Source: Janthinobacterium sp. BJB426 (GTDB taxonomy: Bacteria > Pseudomonadota > Gammaproteobacteria > Burkholderiales > Burkholderiaceae_D). From it: a stretch of 64,000 bases of DNA. Both the position numbers and the translations under genes were made by a program. The first letter of the stretch is position 1. Each line of letters opens with the position of its first letter. The notes beneath the pieces are model-generated. The model was not told the origin of the DNA. It searched no databases and was given only the letters and a program-made list of their open reading frames with translations. The stretch spans positions 372,001 through 436,000 of the forward strand of contig NZ_PDZL01000003.1 in NCBI RefSeq assembly GCF_002735705.1, read 5' to 3'. Positions 18,061-26,746 of this stretch are shown here, piece by piece.

Positions 18061-18894
18061 ATGACCCCACTGACTGCGGCAGAAACCTATTTGCAGGACT
18101 TTCATCAAAGACAAGTGAGCGTGACCAGCGCCGCGTTTGCCCATCTGCCGGCCAATTCCCCCGCAGGCACTTGGGCCTCGTCCTACCATGTACTGACCAG
18201 CCAGATACCGGCTGTGGATACGCCATTGAGCGTGCTCGACCTGGCCTGCGGCGACGGCTATCTGCTGGGCTTGCTGGCAGCCAGACGGCAGCCGCAGCTG
18301 CAACTGCTCGGCGTCGACATGAGCCAGGCGGAACTTGCCGTCGCGCGCGCAGCCCTGCCCGCCTCCGTGCAACTGCTGCAAGGCCGCGGCCAGGCTCTCG
18401 ACCTGCCATCGGCCAGTATCGATTGTCTCGTCTCGCACATGGCACTGATGCTGATGGACGACATCGAGCAAGTTATGCGCGAAATCCGCCGCGTGCTGCG
18501 TCCCGCTGGCCAGTTCGCGGCCATCGTCGGCAGGACGTTCTTGCTGGGTGAAGTGAACGACGTTTTCATGCGCGTGTTCAAACCGATCGCCAGCACCGAG
18601 CTGCTGCCGCTGCGCTTCGGCGACCGCCGCACGGGGTCGGAAGCCGGCTGGAGGGAACTGCTCGATGGCAGTTTCGCAGATGTTGAATTTGACGACATCG
18701 ACGTCCCATGGACGCCCACGCCGGGCGAACTGTGGGCCGCCCTGCTGGACACCTACGATATCGACCGCCTGGACGACGGCGGCAGGCAGCGCCTGCGCGG
18801 CGCGTTCATGGATGCCGTGACGCCACTGCAAGCCGGTGACGGATTGATCGCCACCGGCTGGGGACTACGGGCCATACGCGCACGGGCAGCCTGA
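18061..18894 (+). CDS. Class I SAM-dependent methyltransferase
   Basis: 277 residues. Motif I VLDLACGDGYLLGLL near residue 58 binds S-adenosylmethionine, followed by LLGVDMSQAELA (acidic loop) and LVSHMALMLMDDIEQVMREI (motif post-II region). It is of the Methyltransf_11/25 type and cytosolic. There is no signal peptide. The substrate is not evident from neighbours: comEC is divergent and a Cys-rich microprotein is convergent. UbiE/BioC-like small-molecule methylation is possible. Confidence 0.85.
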   Translation: MTPLTAAETYLQDFHQRQVSVTSAAFAHLPANSPAGTWASSYHVLTSQIPAVDTPLSVLDLACGDGYLLGLLAARRQPQLQLLGVDMSQAELAVARAALPASVQLLQGRGQALDLPSASIDCLVSHMALMLMDDIEQVMREIRRVLRPAGQFAAIVGRTFLLGEVNDVFMRVFKPIASTELLPLRFGDRRTGSEAGWRELLDGSFADVEFDDIDVPWTPTPGELWAALLDTYDIDRLDDGGRQRLRGAFMDAVTPLQAGDGLIATGWGLRAIRARAA

Positions 18895-18976
18895 ACTGCC
18901 ATCGATGCCATGGCTTGCTGGCGTCAGAGGCAACAGGCTACGATAGTTGCTGCCGCGGCGCGCAGTACTCCTTCTG

Positions 18977-19159
18977 TCAATTGCAGGTTTGCTGGCAAGC
19001 GGACCGCTCGGCGTTGCACTCAGCTTGAGCGGTACCGCCAGCAATGCAAGCCCGCCATTCGGCGGCGCAGGCGCTAGCGCAGCTTGCAAAGGCTGGCGTC
19101 GCAGTCACCGCCAAACCGAGGCCTGACGCAAAAAGAAATGCAGCGAGCTTTTTATTCAT
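18977..19159 (-). CDS. Small secreted cysteine-rich protein
   Basis: 60 residues from ATG at 19159, preceded by GGGAG 6 bases upstream. A clear Sec signal peptide (MNKKLAAFLFASGLGLAVTA, cleavage after AFA near 25) leaves a mature peptide of about 35 residues with six Cys in a near-regular spacing: C-x3-C-x6-C-x9-C-x6-C-x3-C. The symmetric pattern suggests an all-disulfide helical hairpin. No named family is recognised. The longer in-frame ORF from 19303 has an implausible leader. It stands alone, downstream of a 900-base gene-free region. Confidence 0.72.
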   Translation of the reverse strand: MNKKLAAFLFASGLGLAVTATPAFASCASACAAEWRACIAGGTAQAECNAERSACQQTCN

Positions 19160-20083
19160 GGAGTTCTCCCAAAGTCGGATGGCTGATAAATCCCTGCGCG
19201 CGCCATCCTCTGGCGCAGGGTCACATACACAGGTATGTCGAGTGTCATCGCAAGCTGGCTGTGCGTCAGCGCGAAGTGAAAAGTATTGCGGTCGCCAGCG
19301 CATCCTGGAGCACCGTCAAATCAAAGCCGTTCATATAAAACGCGGCGCGCCTCATTCGATAACCAGAATAATGCCGCACATCGCCGTCAATTTCAGCTAT
19401 TTTGAAAACATGCCAAAAATCCCCTTGTAAAATATGATGCCATCATCAGCTCGACTTTATTAATTGTCAAGTTAATTCGATTCATTTCGCACCGGCGGAT
19501 AATTTCTCACGCAATGAAAAATACAGACGCGATAAGGAAACGATCCCGCCGTGCTTAATTTCAAATCGACAGCGTGGTAAGGCGCGTTCAGTCATGCCAG
19601 ATGCTGCTGGCACCACGGGAGCGTGGCGATAATTAGCCACTGCCGGATGCGTGCAAGAGAACACCTGCGACCTCGCATCCAGAAAAACAATCTGCACATG
19701 ATACGAATATCACCACCGTGGATATCAATAGAAACTTACTCTTTGTTATTATCGACGCTACGGCAATTAAAGTTTCACAATTAAATTTAACAAATCAAAC
19801 GAACTTAATGAAAATATATTTAAAAATTCAGCCGAATAAAAATGGAACAGGAAAAATACGATAAGCGAAAAGTACCAGATATCGCATTCCGATTCCACGC
19901 TCAAGCAAGGTGACTCGCCAGAATGGAAGCGCCGCTCTCAATGCCTGCCAGTTGCTTATCCGGCACAAAGAATCATCGCTTTAAAAATCAGTGCTCTTGT
20001 GACAGCCGCACGGCGCACGGGGTAAGGTCTTTGTCCTGCACACGGTATAATCGGCCTCGCTTACTTCAACACCCAGGCACGAC
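19160..20083. other. 924-base gene-poor, AT-rich region with promoters
   Basis: No ORF with convincing codon use. The stretch 19370-19870 is markedly AT-rich. A TATAAT hexamer at 20046-20051, about 38 bases before the helicase gene, is a probable -10 box, though its -35 match is weak. The promoter of the Cys-rich microprotein should lie just right of 19160. No RNA motif was recognised. Confidence 0.5.
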
Positions 20084-22069
20084 ATGACTTCCTCCGCACT
20101 TCCCCCCGATACTTCCACCGACATTTCCGACAGCAGCGAAGACAATAACGACGCCACCCTGGTCGCGGAACTGGGGGAACTGGCCGAGCATATCCGCCTG
20201 GTGAAAATGGAAGGCCGCGTCTTCGTGCGCTTTTCCGGCGTGGTCAAGGCTGGCCATCTCGTGGTGCCGTATGCGCTGGTACCAAGCCAGGGCGTGCTGG
20301 CACGGCCGGCCAAGTGGCGCAAGATGGACCGCGAGACCAAGCTGGCCCTGGTGCGCGAACGGGCCAGCGCGGCCGTGTTCGAGGAACTGCGCCAGCACGT
20401 GATCGATTTCGTCGCCGATATCGCGGGCTTGAGCGAGGATGTGGACACGGACCCGATGGTTTTCCTGCACACGCTGGCCGACATGCAGACGTCCGAGCCG
20501 GCCGGCATGGTGTTCGACCGCATCCGCCAGCGCTTCAATCACGCCATCGAGCGCCAGCAGGAAGAACAGCATGCGGCGCGCACGCGCCAGAGCATCAACC
20601 TGGCCGAGTATCCGGCCTCGTTCGAAATGGCACGCCGCCTGCCGCGCCGCTTCATCGCCCTCTTGGGTCCGACCAATTCCGGCAAGACGCACCGCGCCAT
20701 GGAAGCGCTGGTCAAGGCGAAAAGCGGCATCTACCTGGCGCCCCTGCGCCTGCTGGCCCTGGAAAACTACGAACGCCTGCAGGAAGCCGCGCCGCACGGC
20801 AAGCCGCTGGCCGTGAGCCTGATCACGGGCGAGGAGCGCCGGGTCGTCGACGGCGCCACGCACGTGGCCAGCACGGTGGAAATGCTGGACACGAAAACCG
20901 TCGTCGAGGTGGCCGTCATCGATGAAATCCAGATGCTGGCCGACCCGGACCGGGGCGCCGCGTGGACGGCGGCCGTCTGCGGCGCGCCCGCCCACACCGT
21001 CTACCTGGTAGGGGCGCCCGAAGCGCGGCACGCCATCGAGGCGCTGGCCGAGCGCCTCGACTGCCCTTTGGTCGTGCATGTATTAAAACGCATGGCGCCC
21101 CTGTCGATGGAACCGAGCGCCGTGCGCAAGGTGCGCAACCTGCGCCGCGGTGACGCCGTCATCGCCTTTTCGCGCCGCGAAGTGCTGATGTGGCGCGACA
21201 TGATCACGGAAACGGGCCTGTCGGTGGCTACCGTCTACGGCAACCTGTCGCCCGAAGTGCGGCGCGCGCAGGCGCAACGCTTCCGCGACGGCACGGCCGA
21301 TATCGTCGTCGGCACGGATGCGCTGGCGATGGGCCTGAACATGCCGATCGCGCGCATCGTCATGACTACCTGCGTCAAATACAATGGCCGGGAAGAGGAA
21401 GAGATTTCGGCCGCGCTGGCGCGCCAGATCGCCGGCCGCGCGGGCCGCTACGGCGTGCATGAAGAGGGCCTGGTGGCAGGCTACGACAACGAGACGCATG
21501 AAGTGATGCGCGCCCTGCTGAAGGAAAAGCTGCATCCGCTGAACACCAGCGGCTTTGCCGTGGCGCCCTCGCTTGAACATCTGCACCGCATTTCGTCGGT
21601 GACGGGCGAACTGTCGCTGTCAAAACTGCTGCGCCGCTTCATCCACAATATCGACGTGCCGGACGGCTTCTTCTTCCCCCGCATCACGGAAGACCAGAAG
21701 GAGCGCGCCGTCTGGCTCGACACCCTGCCCCTGTCCGTGGCAGACAAGTTCACCCTGTCGCTGGTGCCGATATCGAGCAAGGTGCCCTCGCTGCAAACGG
21801 CGTGGGAACACTGGGCGAGGAATCTGTCGCAGGGAAAAACGAGCACCTTGCGCCAGCACGCGTACGGCGGCGGCACGCAGAATTTGCAGCAGGTGGAAGA
21901 CACCTGCCGCTACTACTCGGCGTATGCGTGGCTCAGCTACCGCCTGCCCGAATTCTTCCCCGATATCGCCGTGGCGCAAAATCTGTCGCGCGACGCGTCC
22001 GAGCGGGTCGATTCCATCCTGCGCGCGCACAATGCGGCGTCGCGCGGACGCTCGAAGAAGTTCAAATAA
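20084..22069 (+). CDS. SUV3-like ATP-dependent RNA helicase
   Basis: 661 residues. Motif I GPTNSGKTHRAMEAL near residue 195, motif Ia APLRLLALENYERL, motif II as DEIQ (AVIDEIQMLADPDRG near 278), and C-terminal helicase motifs GTDALAMGLNMPI and RQIAGRAGRYG near 450. These match the Ski2-like SUV3 family known from the mitochondrial degradosome. The extra C-terminal SUV3 domain (FAVAPSLEHLHRIS onward) is present. The first 180 residues are a separate helical domain. It probably unwinds structured RNA for 3'-5' exonucleases. SUV3 proteins are less common in betaproteobacteria than DEAD-box helicases. Confidence 0.9.
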   Translation: MTSSALPPDTSTDISDSSEDNNDATLVAELGELAEHIRLVKMEGRVFVRFSGVVKAGHLVVPYALVPSQGVLARPAKWRKMDRETKLALVRERASAAVFEELRQHVIDFVADIAGLSEDVDTDPMVFLHTLADMQTSEPAGMVFDRIRQRFNHAIERQQEEQHAARTRQSINLAEYPASFEMARRLPRRFIALLGPTNSGKTHRAMEALVKAKSGIYLAPLRLLALENYERLQEAAPHGKPLAVSLITGEERRVVDGATHVASTVEMLDTKTVVEVAVIDEIQMLADPDRGAAWTAAVCGAPAHTVYLVGAPEARHAIEALAERLDCPLVVHVLKRMAPLSMEPSAVRKVRNLRRGDAVIAFSRREVLMWRDMITETGLSVATVYGNLSPEVRRAQAQRFRDGTADIVVGTDALAMGLNMPIARIVMTTCVKYNGREEEEISAALARQIAGRAGRYGVHEEGLVAGYDNETHEVMRALLKEKLHPLNTSGFAVAPSLEHLHRISSVTGELSLSKLLRRFIHNIDVPDGFFFPRITEDQKERAVWLDTLPLSVADKFTLSLVPISSKVPSLQTAWEHWARNLSQGKTSTLRQHAYGGGTQNLQQVEDTCRYYSAYAWLSYRLPEFFPDIAVAQNLSRDASERVDSILRAHNAASRGRSKKFK

Positions 22070-22085
22070 GCGTAAAAAGCAAGCG

Positions 22086-22559
22086 TCAACCGAGTGGCCA
22101 GAACCAGACCTCGCCACAATCCCAGTAGCATTCGGTGCCGCACACCTTGGCGCCGATGGATGGCAGCAGGAGGTCGATATGGCCGCCCGCGCCGCCCAGG
22201 TAGCCGGGGATGCGGAAGAAGGCGACCAGGCCCTGGCGCTGGCCAATGCCGGCCATGGCCGCATCGCGGCTGAATTTTTCGGGCGCGCCGAACATCGACG
22301 GGCTGGCCAGCATGTGCGCCAGCTTGGCCTGTCCCGGCTCGATCAGCGCGCCCTTGAATGGCCCCTTGCGAATCGCCATGCGGCCTTTGACCTGGACGCC
22401 GGCCTTGATCAGGGCCAGGCTGACGCGGATGGCGCAGGTATTGGCAAAGCTGTCCTTGCCGATCAAGTCTTCCCAGCCGATTTCGCGGAACAGGGCCGCC
22501 TGATCGACGGCGGCCACGCTCGCGTAATTTTCACGCAGCTTGATGAATGCAGGTTTCAC
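22086..22559 (-). CDS. Tae4-type peptidoglycan amidase (T6SS effector family)
   Basis: 157 residues from GTG at 22559, supported by GGGAGG 5 bases upstream; a longer frame to 22643 adds a poor leader. It resembles Tae4: an N-terminal helix (PAFIKLRENY), NTCAIRVSLALIKAGV containing the catalytic Cys, GGHIDLLLP containing the catalytic His, late Cys residues, and a terminal GEVWFWPL as in Tae4. Tae4 enzymes cleave the D-Glu/mDAP bond of peptidoglycan and are delivered by type VI secretion. No signal peptide is present. No Tai4-like immunity gene lies on either side, and no secretion genes are nearby. Confidence 0.83.
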   Translation of the reverse strand: MKPAFIKLRENYASVAAVDQAALFREIGWEDLIGKDSFANTCAIRVSLALIKAGVQVKGRMAIRKGPFKGALIEPGQAKLAHMLASPSMFGAPEKFSRDAAMAGIGQRQGLVAFFRIPGYLGGAGGHIDLLLPSIGAKVCGTECYWDCGEVWFWPLG

Positions 22560-22653
22560 GTCAGCCTCCCGTCGCCCCTGGTCGACAGGGAACCTCAGGC
22601 CGATTGTAGAAGGATGCGGCAAACCCGCACTGAGCGAGGTCAAGCGATATGCA

Positions 22654-23895
22654 TTACGGCTTGGCCGCCGCGTAATGCAGTTTCAGCACCAGCCCATTGT
22701 GATCGTCGGCCATATAGATATCGCCATCCTGCCCCTGTTTCACGTCGACGGGCGCGCCCCTGCCCTGCTTGCCCTTGCGTTCCCAGTTGCTGATCAAGTC
22801 GACGGACTTGCCCAGCGGCGCGCCGGCCTTGTCGGGCAGCAGGGCGACCAGGCGGTGACCGTTGCTGCGGTAGCCGTGGTAGCCGATAATCAGGCTATTC
22901 TTGTACAACGCCGGGTAGCGGCTGGCCGTATAAAAGGTCATGCCCAGCGGCGCGGCATGGCCGGGCAACAGACGCTGCGGCGCCGCATATTGGGCGTCGC
23001 ATGCCGTCTTCGGATATTCAGGGCTGGCGACGTTGTCGTCGTAGCAGTAGGGCCAGCCATAGTGCCGGTCGGCCTTGATCAGATTGAGTTCTTCGTGCGG
23101 CAGGTTTTCGTCGCTTTTCAGTTGCGGCATGGCCGCCTGGATGGCGTCGCGCGAGTTTTCCGCCTGCCACAGCTCGCCCGTCGCAGGGTGGAAGGCCAGC
23201 GCCATCGAATTGCGCAAGCCGCGCGCATGCGTGCGCCAGCTCGTCACCGTGCCGGCTGGCCACGCCATCGTGTATTCGCGGATGGCGCCCAGCGCTTCCG
23301 GGCCTTCCGCCGAAGGACAGGCTTTGGCCGGATCGGGCGCCTTGCCATCGTTCTCGCAATGGTCGGTGCTCGAGCCCACGTTCACATACAGGTCGCCCTT
23401 GGGGCTGAAACGCATGTTCGTCAACAGGTGCAAACCGAGGCCCGGCAGGCGCGGCGTCTTGGCCGTGCCGCCGATCACGTCGGTCAGCGTGCGCGTGGTG
23501 TCGCGCAAGTCGAAACGGAAAATACGTCCCACTTCGCCCACGTAGACCATGCCGTCCGGTCCCTGCACGATGCCGTTCGGACGATCGAGCTTGTCGAGCA
23601 GCAGCTTGCGCTCGTAGCCGGCGCCAGCCGCCTTCGGCTGCAACAGCCATAGTTTACCCTGCTTCGGCGCCCATCCCGCCATGTCCGTGACGAGAATGTC
23701 GCCATTCGTCAGCGGCAGCACGCCGCGTGGGAATTTCAGGCCGTCGGCCAGCACGGCCACGCAAAAGCCGGCCGGCGTGCTGACGTCGAGACGGGGCAAG
23801 CCGTCGCACTGAGCGCTGGCCGTCGCCGCCATGGCGGGCGCAAACGCGCCGGCAAGGCTGGCTGCCAGGGCGCCCGCAAGCATTTTCTTGTTCAT
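22654..23895 (-). CDS. PQQ-type sorbosone dehydrogenase-like periplasmic protein
   Basis: 413 residues with a Sec signal peptide (MNKKMLAGALAASLAGAF, cleavage near residue 24-29). The rest is a six-bladed beta-propeller of the L-sorbosone/soluble glucose dehydrogenase group: FPRGVLPLTNGDILVTDMAG, PNGIVQGPDGMVYVGEVG, RFSPKGDLYVNVGSSTDH, NSMALAFHPATGELWQAEN, and YGWPYCYDDN. It would oxidise sugars or sugar aldehydes in the periplasm using PQQ, if cofactor is available. It begins 4 bases after tatD, so is probably cotranscribed with the lol operon. Confidence 0.85.
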   Translation of the reverse strand: MNKKMLAGALAASLAGAFAPAMAATASAQCDGLPRLDVSTPAGFCVAVLADGLKFPRGVLPLTNGDILVTDMAGWAPKQGKLWLLQPKAAGAGYERKLLLDKLDRPNGIVQGPDGMVYVGEVGRIFRFDLRDTTRTLTDVIGGTAKTPRLPGLGLHLLTNMRFSPKGDLYVNVGSSTDHCENDGKAPDPAKACPSAEGPEALGAIREYTMAWPAGTVTSWRTHARGLRNSMALAFHPATGELWQAENSRDAIQAAMPQLKSDENLPHEELNLIKADRHYGWPYCYDDNVASPEYPKTACDAQYAAPQRLLPGHAAPLGMTFYTASRYPALYKNSLIIGYHGYRSNGHRLVALLPDKAGAPLGKSVDLISNWERKGKQGRGAPVDVKQGQDGDIYMADDHNGLVLKLHYAAAKP

Positions 23896-23899
23896 GGTC

Positions 23900-24697
23900 T
23901 CACTCCATCAGGGGTAATCGGGGCATCACGGCGCGCGCATTGGCGCTGGTGGCAGCTGCTACTTGCGCAATATCAAGGCCGCGCAACCCGGCCAGCACGG
24001 CGCCGATGCGCGGCAATTCTTCGGGACTGTTGCGGCCAGGGTGTATCCAGGCAGGGGAAATGTCGGGCGCATCCGTCTCCAGCACGATGGCGTCCAAAGG
24101 CAGGTCCGTGGCCATGCGGCGTATCTGCAAGGCGCGGGTAAACGTCATGGCGCCGCCAAACCCCAGCTTGAAACCGAGATCGATATAGCCTTGCGCCTGC
24201 TGGAAGCTGCCATTGAACGCATGCGCGATGCCGCCGTTCGGGCGGATCTGGCGCGCGTGCTTGAGGACGATGTCCTGCGAGCGGCGCACGTGGGTCAGCA
24301 CCGGCAAATCGAAGTCGCGGGCGATCTTCAGCTGCTCGCGCAAGAAATGCTCCTGTTTGGCGCGCATGGCAGGTTCGCACAGCATGGGGAGGAAGAAATC
24401 GAGGCCGATCTCGCCGATGGCGACAAAACGCGGGTCGTCCATGGCCAGCGCCACGGCTTCGCGCAGGGCGATCAATTCGTCTTCCGTGGCGTGCGGCACG
24501 TAGATCGGGTGTATGCCAAGGGCATAACAGGCGTTGGGCGCCGTTGCCGCCAGATCGCGCACGATGGCGAAATTGGCCCGTTCGACGGCGGGAATGACGA
24601 TCATGCCCACGCCCTCCTGCTTGGCGCGTGCCGCCACCTGCAGCGATTCGCTGCCGAATTCATGCGCGTCGAGGTGGCAGTGCGTGTCGATCCACAT
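23900..24697 (-). CDS. TatD-family metal-dependent hydrolase
   Basis: 265 residues. Metal-binding motifs are all present: IDTHCHLD at the N-terminus, AIGEIGLDFF near residue 95, LTHVRRS near 140, AHAFNGS near 165, and ETDAPDISP near 210. TatD proteins are cytosolic TIM-barrel nucleases or D-aminoacyl-tRNA hydrolases; this one is closest to the YjjV/YcfH-like group. It lies 9 bases after lolD, a neighbourhood seen in other proteobacteria, and 4 bases before the sorbosone-dehydrogenase gene. Confidence 0.9.
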   Translation of the reverse strand: MWIDTHCHLDAHEFGSESLQVAARAKQEGVGMIVIPAVERANFAIVRDLAATAPNACYALGIHPIYVPHATEDELIALREAVALAMDDPRFVAIGEIGLDFFLPMLCEPAMRAKQEHFLREQLKIARDFDLPVLTHVRRSQDIVLKHARQIRPNGGIAHAFNGSFQQAQGYIDLGFKLGFGGAMTFTRALQIRRMATDLPLDAIVLETDAPDISPAWIHPGRNSPEELPRIGAVLAGLRGLDIAQVAAATSANARAVMPRLPLME

Positions 24698-24706
24698 GGC
24701 GATTCC

Positions 24707-25456
24707 TTAATATTGGTACGGCTGCAGCCCTTCGTCCGTCAGGCGCAGCACGCGGTCGCAGCGCCTGGCCAGCTCGATATCGTGCGTGACGATGACAAAC
24801 GCCGTGCCCAGGGTGCGCGACAGCTCCAGCATCAGGTCGAAAATCTGTTCGGCCGTGGCGTGATCGAGGTTGCCCGTCGGTTCATCGGCCAGCACGCAGG
24901 CCGGCTGCGTGACGAGGGCGCGGGCCAGGGCCACGCGCTGGCGCTCGCCGCCAGACAATTCACCCGGAGTGTGCGTGACCCGCTTGGCCAGGTTCACGCG
25001 CGTGAGGATTTGCTGCGCCAGCTCGGTGGCCGGCGCGCGCTTCATGCGGCGGATCATCAAAGGCATGGCGACGTTGTCCAGCGCGGAAAACTCGGGCAGC
25101 AAGTGGTGGAACTGGTAGACGAAGCCCAGCGAAGCGTTGCGCAAGTCGCCGCGCGCCTTTTCGCTGAGGGTGGCGAAGTCCTTGCCCAGCAAGGTCACCT
25201 TGCCGCTGGTCGGCGTATCGAGGCCGCCCAGCAGGTGCAGCAGCGTCGATTTGCCCGAGCCGGAGGCGCCGACGATGGCGACGCGCTCGCCGCGGTGGAC
25301 GTCGATGTCGATGCCGGCCAGGACCTGCACCTTGTAGCTGCCCTGCGTGAAAGTCTTGCCCAGGCCGCGGCAGGAAAGGACGGCGGAATCGGCGGAAGCG
25401 CCGTTGGAGGCAGGTTTGTTCAGATCGGTCATGGTAGTCGTCAGTGGTTTATTCAT
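24707..25456 (-). CDS. lolD: LolD lipoprotein-release ATPase
   Basis: 249 residues. Walker [18 protein letters not shown]-loop region [18 protein letters not shown] (typical of LolD), signature [15 protein letters not shown], Walker [12 protein letters not shown], and switch His in IVTHD. It powers extraction of lipoproteins from the inner membrane for transfer to LolA. The start overlaps the end of the preceding LolC/E-type gene by 8 bases, so it is translationally coupled. The first 25 residues are a variable extension; a start at MTDLNK (residue 9) is possible. Confidence 0.93.
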   Translation of the reverse strand: MNKPLTTTMTDLNKPASNGASADSAVLSCRGLGKTFTQGSYKVQVLAGIDIDVHRGERVAIVGASGSGKSTLLHLLGGLDTPTSGKVTLLGKDFATLSEKARGDLRNASLGFVYQFHHLLPEFSALDNVAMPLMIRRMKRAPATELAQQILTRVNLAKRVTHTPGELSGGERQRVALARALVTQPACVLADEPTGNLDHATAEQIFDLMLELSRTLGTAFVIVTHDIELARRCDRVLRLTDEGLQPYQY

Positions 25457-26714
25457 AGCGCAGGGCTTCCGCAGGTTTCACGCGGGCAGCCCACCAGCTT
25501 GGGTACAGGGTCGCCAAAAAGGCGAGGATCACGGCCAGCACGCCGATCTTGGTGACGTCGGGCCAGCGCAGGTCGGACGGCACGGTGCTGATGAAATAGA
25601 TGTCCTTGGAGAGGAACTGCACGCCCAGCAAATGCTCGATGAAGGGCACGATGACGTCGATATTCATCGCCACCAGCACGCCGCCGCCGACTCCCAAAAT
25701 CGTGCCCAGGATACCCACCAGCGCGCCCTGGATCATGAATATCTTCATGATGGAGCGAGGGGAAGCACCCAGGGTGCGCAAAATCGCGATATCGGCCTGC
25801 TTGTCCGTCACCGTCATCACCAGGGTCGACACGAGGTTGAAGGCGGCCACCGCGATGATCAGGGTCAGGATGATGAACATCATGCGTTTTTCCGTCTGCA
25901 CGGCGGCGAACCAGTTGGCGTTCAATTTGGACCAGTCGCGCAGCCACAGGTCGCCAGGCATGGTCTTTTTCAGTTCCGCCGCCACTTGCGGCGCCCGGTT
26001 CATGTCGGCCAGGCGCAAACGCAGGCCGGATGGACCGTCGAGGCGCAGCAGGCGCTGGCCGTCTTCGATGTTGATGAAGGCCAAACCGGCGTCGAATTCA
26101 TTGTGCCCCGCCTGGAAGATGCCGCTGACGGTGAAGCTGCGCATGCGCGGCAGCACGCCGGCCGGCGTGACCTGGCCCTGGGCCAGCATCAAGGTGACTT
26201 TTTCGCCGAGGTTGACGCGCAGGGCGCGCGCCAGCTCGATGCCCAGCACAATATTGAAGGTGCCCGGCTGCAGCGCCTTGAAGCTGCCCATGCGCGTCTG
26301 GCCGGCCACGTCGGAGACATTCGGCTCTTCCTCGGGCAGCACGCCACGCACGATGGCGGGACGCAGCGCATCGTCGCGCAGCAGCATGCCTTGCGTTTCC
26401 ACAAACGGCGCGGCGCCTTTGACGGCCGGATTTTTAAAGGCCTGCGCCGCTTCGGCGCGCCAGTCCGGCATGCTGCCGCTGTTGTCGAACACTTCCACGT
26501 GGGCCAGCACGGACAGCATGCGGTCCGTCACTTCCTTCTGGAAGCCGTTCATCACGGACAGCACGACAATCAGTGCCGCCACGCCCAGGCCGATGCCGGC
26601 CATGGAAATGAGGGAGATGAAGGAGATAAAACTGTTGCGGCCACTGCGCTTGCCGGCCCGCGTGTAGCGCAAGCCGACCAGCCATTCGAAGGGCAAATTC
26701 TTGAAAATACTCAT
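25449..26714 (-). CDS. lolE: LolC/LolE-type permease, copy 2
   Basis: 421 residues from ATG at 26714. It has the MacB-like topology of the LolC/E family: TM1 near 30-55 ([20 protein letters not shown]), a periplasmic domain of about 200 residues, then three helices after 270 ([20 protein letters not shown]) and the coupling sequence [19 protein letters not shown]. It ends [18 protein letters not shown]. It is strikingly similar along its whole length to the gene just upstream, so the pair arose by tandem duplication. Which copy acts as LolC or LolE cannot be told by eye; the symbol is tentative. Confidence 0.87.
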   Translation of the reverse strand: MSIFKNLPFEWLVGLRYTRAGKRSGRNSFISFISLISMAGIGLGVAALIVVLSVMNGFQKEVTDRMLSVLAHVEVFDNSGSMPDWRAEAAQAFKNPAVKGAAPFVETQGMLLRDDALRPAIVRGVLPEEEPNVSDVAGQTRMGSFKALQPGTFNIVLGIELARALRVNLGEKVTLMLAQGQVTPAGVLPRMRSFTVSGIFQAGHNEFDAGLAFINIEDGQRLLRLDGPSGLRLRLADMNRAPQVAAELKKTMPGDLWLRDWSKLNANWFAAVQTEKRMMFIILTLIIAVAAFNLVSTLVMTVTDKQADIAILRTLGASPRSIMKIFMIQGALVGILGTILGVGGGVLVAMNIDVIVPFIEHLLGVQFLSKDIYFISTVPSDLRWPDVTKIGVLAVILAFLATLYPSWWAARVKPAEALRYE

Positions 26715-26746
26715 TATGCAGGCGGTCTTTATCGTTTCTTGATGTG

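Noticed and set aside
19482..19697. 71-residue minus-strand ORF in the AT-rich gap
   Set aside because: No ribosome site, no signal or domain, and codon use unlike neighbouring genes; probably chance.
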